Shown here piece by piece: positions 34,182 through 42,948 of a DNA stretch of 64,000 nucleotides (the stretch's first letter is position 1; each line of letters opens with the position of its first letter). The notes under the pieces are model-generated. The model was not told the DNA's origin, searched no databases, and saw nothing but the letters and a program-made list of their open reading frames with translations. The DNA is from CAZMOK01 sp964567785 (GTDB lineage: Bacteria; Bacteroidota; Bacteroidia; Bacteroidales; JAGOPY01): contig CAZMOK010000011.1 of assembly GCA_964567785.1 (NCBI GenBank), forward strand, positions 3,302 to 67,301, in the 5' to 3' direction. The position numbers and the translations under genes are program-made.

Positions 34182-35393
34182 TCATACATTAAGGGTTTCT
34201 CCTTCACTTTTGGCAATTATAACCGCACCGCATGAATCGCTCCATACATTTGTGGCTGTGCGGAACATATCAAGGATCCTGTCGACGGCAAGGATGAGGC
34301 CCACTCCCTCCAGGGGCAGACCCACCGCAGTGAGGATAATAGTGATCATCACCAGTCCTGCCATTGGAATACCGGCCGCACCAATGGACGCCAGCAGAGC
34401 GGTTATCACAACAATGATCTGCTGCCCTATGCTGAGGTCTATCCCGTATGCCTGTGCAATGAACATTACGGCAACACATTCGTAAAGTGCAGTGCCATCC
34501 ATGTTGATGGTAGCGCCAAGCGGAAGCGTGAAGCTGGAGATCTTGTTCGAAACACCGTCGTTCTCCTCTACGGCCTGGATGGTCAGGGGAAGGGTGGCAT
34601 TGGATGAGGATGTTGAAAATGCCGTTAAGACAGGGGTTCTCAGTGCAAGAAAATGCTTCCACGGATTTACTTTTCCAATTACCCTTGAGAGAGTGGGAAG
34701 TGTTATGAGCGCATGAACAGAAAGAGCCATGATCACTACAAGCATATACATTCCCATACTTTCGACGAGGGCGCCCAGGTCGTCCTGTTCTGCTACTTTT
34801 TCGGCCACAAGCCCGAAGATACCAAGGGGTGTGAATTTTATAATGAAGAGGGTAACCTTCATCATTACATCAAAAGCTGCGTTGAAGAAATCGGTAAGCA
34901 GCTTTTTCGATTTGCCGGGGGCTTGGGTAATGAAAAACCCGAACAGGATCGCAAAAAAGATCACCGAAAGCATCTGGCTGTTGTCAGAAAAAACACTGAA
35001 AATGTTTTCAGGGATTATGTTGATGAGAGTATCTCTGAGAGATCCTCCCTCCACCGCAAGATCCACTTCCTTGCTGAGGTTGAGGTCTGCCCCGACCCCG
35101 GGCTTAAAAATATTAACCAGCACAAGCCCTGTCACTATTGCAAGAGTGCTGGTCAACACATAATATGATATGGTCTTTATCCCCAGCCTGCCCAGATTCT
35201 CGGCATTGCCAATATTGGTCACGCCTGATATTATAGAACTGAGTACGAGAGGGATGATCACCATCTTCAGCGCACGCAGAAAGATAGTGCCCATCCAGTC
35301 GACATAATGAATGTGGTCTTCCAGGAAGATCCCATAGAAAACTGCCAGTACGAGGGCGATCAGGATCTGCCAGTGCAGGGCTATTTTCTTCAT
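34182..35393 (-). CDS. dicarboxylate/amino acid:cation symporter (SLC1/GltP type)
   Basis: A 403-residue inner-membrane carrier with eight membrane segments and two re-entrant loops. The tell-tale motifs are the serine-rich hairpin STSSSNATLPLT and the TM7 region FTLPLGATINMDGTALYE (NMDGT), followed by GIPMAGLVMITIILTAVGLP and ILDMFRTATNVWSDSCGAVII. Family members take up glutamate, aspartate or C4-dicarboxylates with Na+ or H+. The final DMFRTATNV...D arrangement is shared with amino-acid and dicarboxylate members alike, so the substrate is open. It is a lone gene between phosphofructokinase and the Asp-box protein. It could import the acidic amino acids released by a DPP11-type peptidase encoded at 47.4 kb. 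Confidence 0.94.
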   Translation of the reverse strand: MKKIALHWQILIALVLAVFYGIFLEDHIHYVDWMGTIFLRALKMVIIPLVLSSIISGVTNIGNAENLGRLGIKTISYYVLTSTLAIVTGLVLVNIFKPGVGADLNLSKEVDLAVEGGSLRDTLINIIPENIFSVFSDNSQMLSVIFFAILFGFFITQAPGKSKKLLTDFFNAAFDVMMKVTLFIIKFTPLGIFGLVAEKVAEQDDLGALVESMGMYMLVVIMALSVHALITLPTLSRVIGKVNPWKHFLALRTPVLTAFSTSSSNATLPLTIQAVEENDGVSNKISSFTLPLGATINMDGTALYECVAVMFIAQAYGIDLSIGQQIIVVITALLASIGAAGIPMAGLVMITIILTAVGLPLEGVGLILAVDRILDMFRTATNVWSDSCGAVIIAKSEGETLNV

Positions 35394-35495
35394 AAGCTTT
35401 TGAACGGCTTACGAAAATAGGTAAAAATGTGCGGATAAGACAGGATGCCAGAAGTTCATTCTATTTGTTTAACTTTATGGGATTAATATTTATAT

Positions 35496-37064
35496 ATGAA
35501 AGCTCTGTTTGTAAACTTTCTGGCACTTGTGTTTTCTTGTGCCTCTCTTGCCCAGCATACCAACATTCTTATAGATGATGTGGGCAGTTTTTATCCTCCC
35601 GAAGAACCATCGATAATTATTGACCCGAAAAACACCGACCACCTGGTGGCCGGTTCGAACATCGATAACTATTATATTTCGACCGATGGAGGCCAGACAT
35701 GGGAAAAAGGCACACTTTCTTCCACTTATGGCGTATGGGGTGATCCGGTCCTGATCGTTGATACCGCCGGAAGTTATTACTTCTTCCACCTCAGCAACCC
35801 GGATGTGGGGAACTGGATCGACCGGATCGTGTGCCAGAAGCTCGATAATATTTCCGGCTCGTGGAATAACGGAACCTATATGGGGCTCAACGGGACTAAG
35901 GCCCAGGATAAAGAGTGGGCCACAGTAGACAGGTCCAACAACTACATTTACGTTACCTGGAGCCAGTTTGATGACTACGGCAGCAGCAATCCCAACGATT
36001 TCAGCAATATCCTTTTCTCAAGATCTACAGACGGCGGGGAAACCTGGACCGATGCCCTTCAGATCAACCAGGTTTCGGGCGACTGCATCGACAGTGACAA
36101 TACAACGGAGGGAGCTGTGCCTGCAGTAGGTCCAAATGGCGAGATCTATGTGGCCTGGGCAGGGCCTGAGGGGCTGGTGTTCGACCGTTCAACCGACCAG
36201 GGTGAAACATGGCTCGAGGATGACATCTTCATAAGCGATATTCCCGAAGGATGGGACTATGACATTCCCGGGATATACAGGGCTAACGGATTGCCCGTCA
36301 CAGTTTGTGATACCAGCGGCGGGGATTTTCACGGTACTATCTATGTGAACTGGACCGACCAGCGCAACGGTATTGACGATACTGATGTATGGCTGGTAAA
36401 ATCTGTCGATGGAGGGGATACATGGACCGGGCCTTTAAGGGTCAACGATGATCCGCCGGGGAAACACCAGTTCTTTACCTGGATGGCGGTCGACCAGGCA
36501 AACGGCAACCTCTGGTTTGTATTCTACGACCGCAGGAACTATTCAAATTCCAACACCGACGTGTATATGGCCAGATCGACCGACGGCGGTGAGACTTTTG
36601 AGAATTTCAGGATCAGTGAATCCCCTTTTCTACCATATTCATCTATTTTCTTCGGCGACTATACAAATATAACGGCATACGATGATGTGGTACGACCGGT
36701 ATGGGCCCGCCTGCAGAACGGTGAATTGAGTGTATGGACATCATTGGTCGACCTTACTATGGTCGGTGTAGAAGAAGAGCAACCACTTGCCCCTGTGGCA
36801 ACGCTCGAACAGAATTACCCGAACCCATTCACAGAAAACACCTATTTTTCCTTCAAGCTAAGGGAGCCTGCCGTTACCTCCCTGAGGATATTCGACCAGT
36901 ATGGCCGTTTTATGGCAACCATAATTGATTCGGAGAGGCTTCCGGCAGGGAGGTATACTGAGAAGTTCAATGCAAGCGATTCAGGATTAGTCCCGGGAAT
37001 TTATTATTTCTCATTAGTCAGCGGAGACGATGCGGTCAAGAAGAAGATGATCCTTTTGAAATGA
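35496..37064 (+). CDS. Asp-box (BNR/sialidase-like) propeller with T9SS sorting domain
   Basis: A 522-residue exported protein. A signal peptide (MKALFVNFLALVFSCASLAQ) is followed by a beta-propeller with five Asp-box motifs: STDGGQTW, STDGGETW, STDQGETW, SVDGGDTW and STDGGETF. The C-terminal about 85 residues are a classical T9SS type A sorting domain (QNYPNPFTENTYFSF, LRIFDQYGR, PGIYYFSLVSG, KKKMILLK). Asp-box propellers occur in sialidases and many non-enzymes. The Arg triad and Tyr/Glu pair of a real exo-sialidase are not evident by eye, so an enzyme function is unproven. The protein should be exported by T9SS and attached to the surface or released. It is a single gene. Confidence 0.87.
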   Translation: MKALFVNFLALVFSCASLAQHTNILIDDVGSFYPPEEPSIIIDPKNTDHLVAGSNIDNYYISTDGGQTWEKGTLSSTYGVWGDPVLIVDTAGSYYFFHLSNPDVGNWIDRIVCQKLDNISGSWNNGTYMGLNGTKAQDKEWATVDRSNNYIYVTWSQFDDYGSSNPNDFSNILFSRSTDGGETWTDALQINQVSGDCIDSDNTTEGAVPAVGPNGEIYVAWAGPEGLVFDRSTDQGETWLEDDIFISDIPEGWDYDIPGIYRANGLPVTVCDTSGGDFHGTIYVNWTDQRNGIDDTDVWLVKSVDGGDTWTGPLRVNDDPPGKHQFFTWMAVDQANGNLWFVFYDRRNYSNSNTDVYMARSTDGGETFENFRISESPFLPYSSIFFGDYTNITAYDDVVRPVWARLQNGELSVWTSLVDLTMVGVEEEQPLAPVATLEQNYPNPFTENTYFSFKLREPAVTSLRIFDQYGRFMATIIDSERLPAGRYTEKFNASDSGLVPGIYYFSLVSGDDAVKKKMILLK

Positions 37065-37112
37065 CAGGTTCAATCTCTTTCTTATTCATATTCAAACCAT
37101 AACATAATTAGA

Positions 37113-37144
37113 TTTGGTTATTATCATCTTGTTGAATACTTTTG
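37113..37144 (+). promoter_or_regulatory. predicted promoter of TetR gene (-33 and -7)
   Basis: TTTG at 37113-37116 and TACTTTTG at 37137-37144, with a 20-nt spacer, form a full Bacteroidota promoter. The TetR start codon is at 37168, so the leader would be about 17 nt. Confidence 0.75.
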
Positions 37145-37167
37145 TCGCGGTTTTACTCGAACCTTAA

Positions 37168-37782
37168 ATGAACGAGAACTACGAGGATATCATAAAGAAG
37201 TACAGGGATTTTCTTTTTTCGAAAGGATATGTTAACCTATCGCTCGGTCAGCTTTCCAGTCAGATAGGAGTTGACGGGGAAATTGTAAGCAGCTATTTCT
37301 CTACTGAAGAAGAGCTGGTTGAAAAAGTGCTTGAATATGAAAGGAAACAGTTTGAAAGGATATTTGAAACACATGATTTTGAAGGAGTAAATGCTATTGA
37401 AATCTTGCTCACTGTTAGCAGGGAAGTAGCCATGAATTTTCCGGATGTTTCACCTTCTATCACTTTTGAACTGAAAAACCATTACCCTGAGATCTATCAA
37501 AAGCATTTTGATTTCAGAAGGGATTTTATCTATGAAAAGATAAAGATCAACCTTACAAAGGGGATCAACCAGGGAATTTATCGTGATGACCTGAGTATTG
37601 AGCTGGTAGCACGACTTTACCTTTCAAGGCTTATAGATCTTCATAACCCCGATTTTTTCCCTTCTGAGGAGTTTTCATTTGAAACCATTTTCAATACGAT
37701 GTTTGAAAACTTCATCAGGGGTATTGCCAAGCCGGGGGGGCTGGAATACTTTGAAAAGAGGAGAAAAGAGTATAAGTTCTGA
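37168..37782 (+). CDS. TetR family transcriptional regulator
   Basis: A 204-residue protein. The N-terminal 50 residues form a TetR-type helix-turn-helix (FLFSKGYVNLSLGQLSSQIGVDGEIVSSYFSTEEELVEKVL). The C-terminal helical region would bind a ligand and dimerise. It precedes a TolC-like gene by 158 nt and a membrane-fusion gene, the usual arrangement for a local repressor of an efflux operon. The ligand and operator are unknown, and I see no obvious palindrome in the 37783-37940 gap. Confidence 0.88.
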   Translation: MNENYEDIIKKYRDFLFSKGYVNLSLGQLSSQIGVDGEIVSSYFSTEEELVEKVLEYERKQFERIFETHDFEGVNAIEILLTVSREVAMNFPDVSPSITFELKNHYPEIYQKHFDFRRDFIYEKIKINLTKGINQGIYRDDLSIELVARLYLSRLIDLHNPDFFPSEEFSFETIFNTMFENFIRGIAKPGGLEYFEKRRKEYKF

Positions 37783-37940
37783 ATTAGTTGAAATTTCAAG
37801 CTGTCTGATGTAATAATCACTCAGCGGATCGTTTATTAATTTAGTTGTGGCCCTTAAAGAACTATCCGGCGTGCGTTGTTGTTAGGTGTTTGTTTTTACC
37901 AGGTGTTTTGGATTATGAATCTTAAAATGCATTACAAGAA

Positions 37941-39278
37941 ATGAATTATGGAATTACAGTGATCTTGCTCCTGGTCGTATTATTCAATGTCTCATTATAT
38001 GGCCAGCCCGAGCAGTTTTCATTGAAAGAAGCACAGGACTATGCCGTTGAGAATAACTACAATGTCAGGAGCGCAAATGCAGAGGTGGAAGCATCAAGGT
38101 ACCAGGTTATGGAAAATATTGCCCGGGGGCTTCCACAGATAGATGGCTCCGTAGACTACACTTATTATATCCAGTTACCCACAACTATCATCCCCGGGGA
38201 AAATGAATTCAATCCGGGCCCCGACCTGAGGGCACAATTTGGAAAACCTCACAACGTATTTCTTAATCTAAACCTCAACCAACTCATATTCGACACACGT
38301 TATTTCATTGGCCTTCGCTATGCAAAAACCATGGAGCAGAAAACAGAAGAGGAGCTCCTGAAAACCGAAATTGATGTAAAAGCCCTTGTTGCAGAAACCT
38401 ATTACAGGATTCTTGTGAATGAAGAAAGCCTTCTCATTCTCGATTCGCTTCAGAAAGTGCTCCAGCAAACCCGTTATGAAACAGAAGAACTTTTCAAGGC
38501 AGGTTTTGCGGAAGAAACAGATTACGATCAGCTAACACTTACTATAACCGATATTGATAATTCGATCAACGAACTTAAGAGGCTAAGGGACCTTGGCTAT
38601 GACCTGCTGAGGTTCCAGCTTGCTTTACCATTGGAACATCCCCTTGAACTTACTGAATCGCTCGATGATATACTCACCAGAATTGAGATAGAACCGGTGA
38701 TGAACCAGGATTTCGATATAAATAATAACATAGATTACAGGATAATTAAGTCTCAGGAGGAGATGTCGCTCCTGAATGTCAAGAATGAACGTTCGGCTTA
38801 TTATCCAAGGCTGAATGGTTTCATTAATGTTCAGACCAGTGCACAGCGCGACCAGTTTACCATTTTCAGGGATGGTTACCCCTGGTTGCCCACCTCTTCG
38901 GCAGGTGCCTCACTAAGTGTCCCCATCTTTTCAAGCGGCCAGCGCCAGGCAAGGCTTGAGCAGGCTAAAATTCAACTTGAACAGGTGAAGATATCCAGAA
39001 GGCAAATGGAGCAGAATCTCAACCTGAGCGTAGTTCAGGCAAGGGCTGCTTTCCGGACCGCGGTTGAAAACTTTTTCAGGGAAGAAGACAATGTTGAACT
39101 GGCACTGAAGATCTATGAAAAGGCATTAATAAAATTCAGGGAAGGGGTTGCTTCAAGTGTGGAACTGACCCAACAGCATCAGCAGTATTTCAATGCACAG
39201 TCAAATTATTTCCAGACCGTGCTGGAAATGTTGAATGCAAAGATCGAACTTGATAAGACCCTGGGTAATTACAATTAG
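37941..39278 (+). CDS. TolC family outer-membrane efflux protein
   Basis: A 445-residue protein with signal peptide (about 1-22) and two OEP repeats rich in coiled coil (FSLKEAQDYAVENNYNVRSANAEVEASRYQ at the start of the mature protein, and AEETDYDQLTLTITDIDNSINEL; ARLEQAKIQLEQVKISRRQMEQNL). TolC proteins form trimeric outer-membrane channels with periplasmic tunnels. It lies after a TetR gene and 49 nt before a membrane-fusion gene, the normal order of an RND efflux operon, but no inner-membrane pump follows. It would pair with a pump encoded elsewhere, or the operon has lost it. Confidence 0.92.
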   Translation: MNYGITVILLLVVLFNVSLYGQPEQFSLKEAQDYAVENNYNVRSANAEVEASRYQVMENIARGLPQIDGSVDYTYYIQLPTTIIPGENEFNPGPDLRAQFGKPHNVFLNLNLNQLIFDTRYFIGLRYAKTMEQKTEEELLKTEIDVKALVAETYYRILVNEESLLILDSLQKVLQQTRYETEELFKAGFAEETDYDQLTLTITDIDNSINELKRLRDLGYDLLRFQLALPLEHPLELTESLDDILTRIEIEPVMNQDFDINNNIDYRIIKSQEEMSLLNVKNERSAYYPRLNGFINVQTSAQRDQFTIFRDGYPWLPTSSAGASLSVPIFSSGQRQARLEQAKIQLEQVKISRRQMEQNLNLSVVQARAAFRTAVENFFREEDNVELALKIYEKALIKFREGVASSVELTQQHQQYFNAQSNYFQTVLEMLNAKIELDKTLGNYN

Positions 39279-39327
39279 AAGAAAAGGGAATAATAAATCA
39301 ATAAAACCGAATTAACAGGTTTCAATA

Positions 39328-40455
39328 ATGAAAAAAATACTGACGTTAGTCATTATTCTTGGCCTTATCTCCTGCGGACAGACGCCAGAGGATGAAGAGT
39401 CCATCAGGCAGCAGATAAGCGAATATAAAAGCGAAATAAACCAGATCAATAAAAAAATTAATGAGTTAGAAGATAAACTCGATGAGTTTGACGGTGATGA
39501 AAGGTTCTCAGTACCTGTAAGCGTAAAAATGATCGATTACGAGGTATTCAACCACTATTTTGAAGTGCGTGGGACAGCAGAAGCGGTCAACGAATCAATG
39601 ATCAGTCCTGAGACCAGTGGCACGATCGAAAATATTTATGTAAAGGAAGGAGAGAGGGTCAGGAAAAACCAGCTCCTTGCCAAACTTTCTACTGAGATCA
39701 TTGAGAACAGCATACAGGAAGTTGAATCACAACTGGAATACGCAGAAACAGTTTATGAAAAACAAAAAAGGTTGTGGGACAAGAAGATCGGGTCTGAAAT
39801 GCAGTTCCTCGAGGCGAAAAACCGGCGTGACGGACTTCAAAAGAACCTGGAAACCCTGAAGTCACAGCTCGAAATGGCCTACATTAAAAGTTCCATAAAC
39901 GGGGTTGTGGATGAGATAGATATGAAAGTGGGTGAGCTGGCCATGCCCGGGGCCCCCATGATGCAATTAGTAAGCCTGGATGAATTATTTATCAACGCGG
40001 ATGTATCGGAGACATATCTTGCCAGTGTGAAAGAAGGTGATTCTGTGCAGCTAAGCTTTCCTGTTTATCCCGATTTAAAAATGAAAGTACCTGTTCACAG
40101 GATAGGAAACGTGATAAACCCCGCCAACAGAACATTCAAAATGCAACTCAAGATCAAGAACCCAGGCAACAAGCTAAAGCCGAACATACTTGCGGTAATG
40201 CGTATCAATGATTTCACCACACCTTCAGCATTGATAGTCCCTTCAAATGTCATCAAGCAAGATGCTAAAGGGCAGTATATTTACGTTATAAGGGAAGAAA
40301 ACAGTGAAAAGGTTGCCAGGAAGGTTTATATTGAAACCGGGATGACATACGATGATGAATCTATGGTGATCGAAGGTCTCCAACTTGGTGATGAGGTGAT
40401 TACCAGGGGCTATACACAGGTATCGGACGGCGCTCCGGTATCAATCAAAGGATGA
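39328..40455 (+). CDS. RND-type efflux periplasmic adaptor (membrane fusion protein), lipoprotein
   Basis: A 375-residue HlyD/AcrA-like adaptor. The signal peptide ends in a lipobox (LISC, Cys16), so it is probably lipid-anchored to the inner membrane. Residues about 24-54 form a short extra coiled coil (QQISEYKSEINQINKKINELEDKL). A split lipoyl domain with a long hairpin (NESMISPETSGTIENIYVKEGERV ... ETLKSQLEMAYIKSSINGVVDEI), then beta-barrel and membrane-proximal domains follow. It bridges a TolC channel and an inner-membrane pump. Only 1 nt separates its stop from the next start, which is an OstA-like gene, where a pump gene would be expected. Confidence 0.92.
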   Translation: MKKILTLVIILGLISCGQTPEDEESIRQQISEYKSEINQINKKINELEDKLDEFDGDERFSVPVSVKMIDYEVFNHYFEVRGTAEAVNESMISPETSGTIENIYVKEGERVRKNQLLAKLSTEIIENSIQEVESQLEYAETVYEKQKRLWDKKIGSEMQFLEAKNRRDGLQKNLETLKSQLEMAYIKSSINGVVDEIDMKVGELAMPGAPMMQLVSLDELFINADVSETYLASVKEGDSVQLSFPVYPDLKMKVPVHRIGNVINPANRTFKMQLKIKNPGNKLKPNILAVMRINDFTTPSALIVPSNVIKQDAKGQYIYVIREENSEKVARKVYIETGMTYDDESMVIEGLQLGDEVITRGYTQVSDGAPVSIKG

Positions 40456-40456
40456 C

Positions 40457-41968
40457 ATGAAATACCCCGTCAAGAACCGGCTTTTAATTGCAGTTGTTTT
40501 ATTTTCCATCTCTTTTTACTCTTTTTCACAGAATAAGACCAAAGTCTTTATTGACAATGCTGATGTCCTGAGGTTCGAACAGAAAGGCGATAAAGAGATC
40601 CAGCGGCTTATAGGCAATGTAAGGCTCCGCCAGGACAGTACGCTGTTTTTCTGCGACAGCGCCATCCTGGAAAATACCAGCAACAATATGCAGGCCTTTG
40701 GCAATGTTCATATCAACTATACCGACTCACTCGATATTTACGGCGACTTTCTGGATTATACCGGAAACACCCGGATAGCTGAACTCGATGGCAATGTGCT
40801 GCTTGTTGATGATAAGGCCACCCTGAGGACCGATCACCTGATATATGACAGGAACAACAAGCAGGCAACTTACAATACCGGTGGCGAGATAGAGGATGAG
40901 GAGAACGTGCTGACGAGCTGGATCGGTCATTATTACACTGCCGATAAGGAGTTTTTTTTCAAGGATACTGTGGTACTGGTAAACCCGGATTACATTCTCA
41001 GGTCAGACACTCTCAAGTATAACACCGATACCGAAATAGCGTATATATTCGGGCCAACAAATATCACGAGCGAAGAGGATTCGATTTATTGCGAATACGG
41101 CTGGTACGATACAAAGCAAAACCGCTCAAAACTGGTAAAGAACGCTCTTGTGCAGAAAAAGGAGCAGTCGATCAAGGCTGATACCATTTTCTATAACAGG
41201 GAGATAGATTATGGCCGGGCACTGGGTAATATAACGCTTACCGATACAGTCCAGGACGTAGTTGTTGAAGGTGACTCAGGAGAGTTTGACAGGAAAAAGG
41301 GGGAGTCATATGTTACCCAGCGGGCAGTTGCCATATTTATAGACGGACCGGATTCACTTTTCCTGCATGCGGATACTATTAAGGTACTCAATGATTCGCT
41401 CGACAGGGCGGAAAAACTCCTTGCCTACAACAGGATGAAATTTTTCAGGGATGATTTCCAGGGGGCATGTGATTCGATGATCTACAGCGTACCCGATTCG
41501 ACTATCTATATGTATACCGATCCTGTGCTATGGTCGGATGAGAATCAACTGACCTCTGATTCCATTCATATTTTTGTGAGCCATAACAATATTGACTCGC
41601 TAAGGCTATACAGTTCTGCCTTTATCATATCAAAAGATACGGTGTCCGGCTATAATCAGATAAAGGGCCGCGAGATGACAGGTTATTTCAAGGATAACAA
41701 CCTTTGGAGAATAAGGGTCAGCGGCAATGCAGAAACACTCTATTATGTGAGGGAGGAGGACGGTGCACTGATAGGTGTAAACAAGTCTGTCTCGAGCTAT
41801 ATGAAAATAAAGCTCCGGGATAACGATATCAAACAGATCACTTACCTTGAAAAGCCGGATGCAAACCTGGTACCGGATATACAGAGTCTCGGGGGTGAAT
41901 TAAAGCTGGAAGGGTTTATCTGGATAGAAGAACGTAGGCCGAAGACCAAACAGGAAATCTTTGAATAA
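40457..41968 (+). CDS. OstA/LptA-like LPS-transport family protein
   Basis: A 503-residue exported protein (signal peptide MKYPVKNRLLIAVVLFSISFYSFS). It consists of repeated beta-strands of the OstA/LptA jelly-roll type, visible as many D[ST]..Y/D patterns (IQRLIGNVRLRQDSTLFFCDSAILE, AFGNVHINYTDSLDIYGDFLDY, AELDGNVLLVDDKATLRTDHLIYD). It would carry or shield LPS acyl chains across the periplasm. It is much longer than E. coli LptA, as in many Bacteroidota. It starts 1 nt after the efflux adaptor and converges on the MCE gene (1 nt between stops). LptD lies 2.2 kb on. Whether its expression is tied to the efflux operon is an open question. Confidence 0.85.
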   Translation: MKYPVKNRLLIAVVLFSISFYSFSQNKTKVFIDNADVLRFEQKGDKEIQRLIGNVRLRQDSTLFFCDSAILENTSNNMQAFGNVHINYTDSLDIYGDFLDYTGNTRIAELDGNVLLVDDKATLRTDHLIYDRNNKQATYNTGGEIEDEENVLTSWIGHYYTADKEFFFKDTVVLVNPDYILRSDTLKYNTDTEIAYIFGPTNITSEEDSIYCEYGWYDTKQNRSKLVKNALVQKKEQSIKADTIFYNREIDYGRALGNITLTDTVQDVVVEGDSGEFDRKKGESYVTQRAVAIFIDGPDSLFLHADTIKVLNDSLDRAEKLLAYNRMKFFRDDFQGACDSMIYSVPDSTIYMYTDPVLWSDENQLTSDSIHIFVSHNNIDSLRLYSSAFIISKDTVSGYNQIKGREMTGYFKDNNLWRIRVSGNAETLYYVREEDGALIGVNKSVSSYMKIKLRDNDIKQITYLEKPDANLVPDIQSLGGELKLEGFIWIEERRPKTKQEIFE

Positions 41969-41969
41969 C

Positions 41970-42917
41970 TCAGAAAAGTGAAAATTTGACGTAACGTTTC
42001 GGATTTGTTCTTACGTCTTCCAGAAGCTGGTTAAGCTCGTAGGCTGTTTTTTCCAGTTCAATATATAGCTGATCATTGTTGAGCAGCATGCCAATTGAAC
42101 CTTCCCCGCTGTTTATCTTCTGTGTTATTTCAGAGATATCTGACACAACATCGTTAAGGTTCTGGAATGTTTGCGGTATATGGGCCATCGCGAGGGAGTC
42201 GCTGATGGTTGAAATATTGTCGATGGTGTTGTTGATCTCTTCACCATTATCGCGGAGGTTCATCGTGATCATGTCCAGGTTGTAAAGGATGCTGGCAAGC
42301 CTGTTCGACTGTTCCACCACCAGTGTGTCGATATTCGAAGTGGTGGTCTCAAGGTTCTGGAATGTCATGCGTATGCTCTGTATACTGGCCAGTATCTCAT
42401 CCCTTATATCCCGGGTAAAAACACCCTGAACGGCAACCACCATAGAATCAATCGACAGTATTAGGTTTTCTGCCTTTCGTTTCAGGGGCTGGATCTGTCT
42501 GTTGACTTCTTCTTTGAGAGTGGCTTCCATGGTCGACATCAATGTGTCGCCGGTGACGGCAAGCTCACCTGAGCTACCAAGCTCTATGCTGATGGCACGG
42601 GAACCCATCAGGTCGGAACTGAATATCCTGGAGACAGAGTTTTTGGGGATGGGGAATTCGTTTTTCACAGCCAGTACAATGATCACATTCCCGTTCATGG
42701 AAGGGTCAAAGTACATATCGCTTACCTGGCCTATCCTCATTCCGTTGATGAGCACAGGGTTTGATTTCTCCAGGCCGTTTATATCGTCGTAAACAGCATA
42801 GAAATACCTCTCCTTAGAGAAGATGTTTTTCCCTTTCAGGAAGTTTAGTCCCCAGATAAAGCCTGCAATGGCCAAAACGAAGAAAAAACCAACTTTCAGT
42901 TCGCGGGGGATTTTCAA
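41970..42917 (-). CDS. MCE/MlaD family protein
   Basis: A 315-residue inner-membrane anchored protein. One transmembrane helix (about 8-28, VGFFFVLAIAGFIWGLNFL) and an MCE domain (about 35-120, YFYAVYDDINGLEKSNPVLINGMRIGQVSDM, ...VSRIFSSDLMGSRAISIELG) are followed by a long helical, heptad-like tail typical of substrate-binding proteins of lipid transport ABC systems. MlaD-type proteins move phospholipids between the membranes. No permease or ATPase gene is near, so the other parts must be elsewhere. It lies 31 nt downstream of the SPOR amidase on the minus strand. Confidence 0.92.
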   Translation of the reverse strand: MKIPRELKVGFFFVLAIAGFIWGLNFLKGKNIFSKERYFYAVYDDINGLEKSNPVLINGMRIGQVSDMYFDPSMNGNVIIVLAVKNEFPIPKNSVSRIFSSDLMGSRAISIELGSSGELAVTGDTLMSTMEATLKEEVNRQIQPLKRKAENLILSIDSMVVAVQGVFTRDIRDEILASIQSIRMTFQNLETTTSNIDTLVVEQSNRLASILYNLDMITMNLRDNGEEINNTIDNISTISDSLAMAHIPQTFQNLNDVVSDISEITQKINSGEGSIGMLLNNDQLYIELEKTAYELNQLLEDVRTNPKRYVKFSLF

Positions 42918-42948
42918 AGCTCAAACCTCCATTGTTATTACTACAAAC

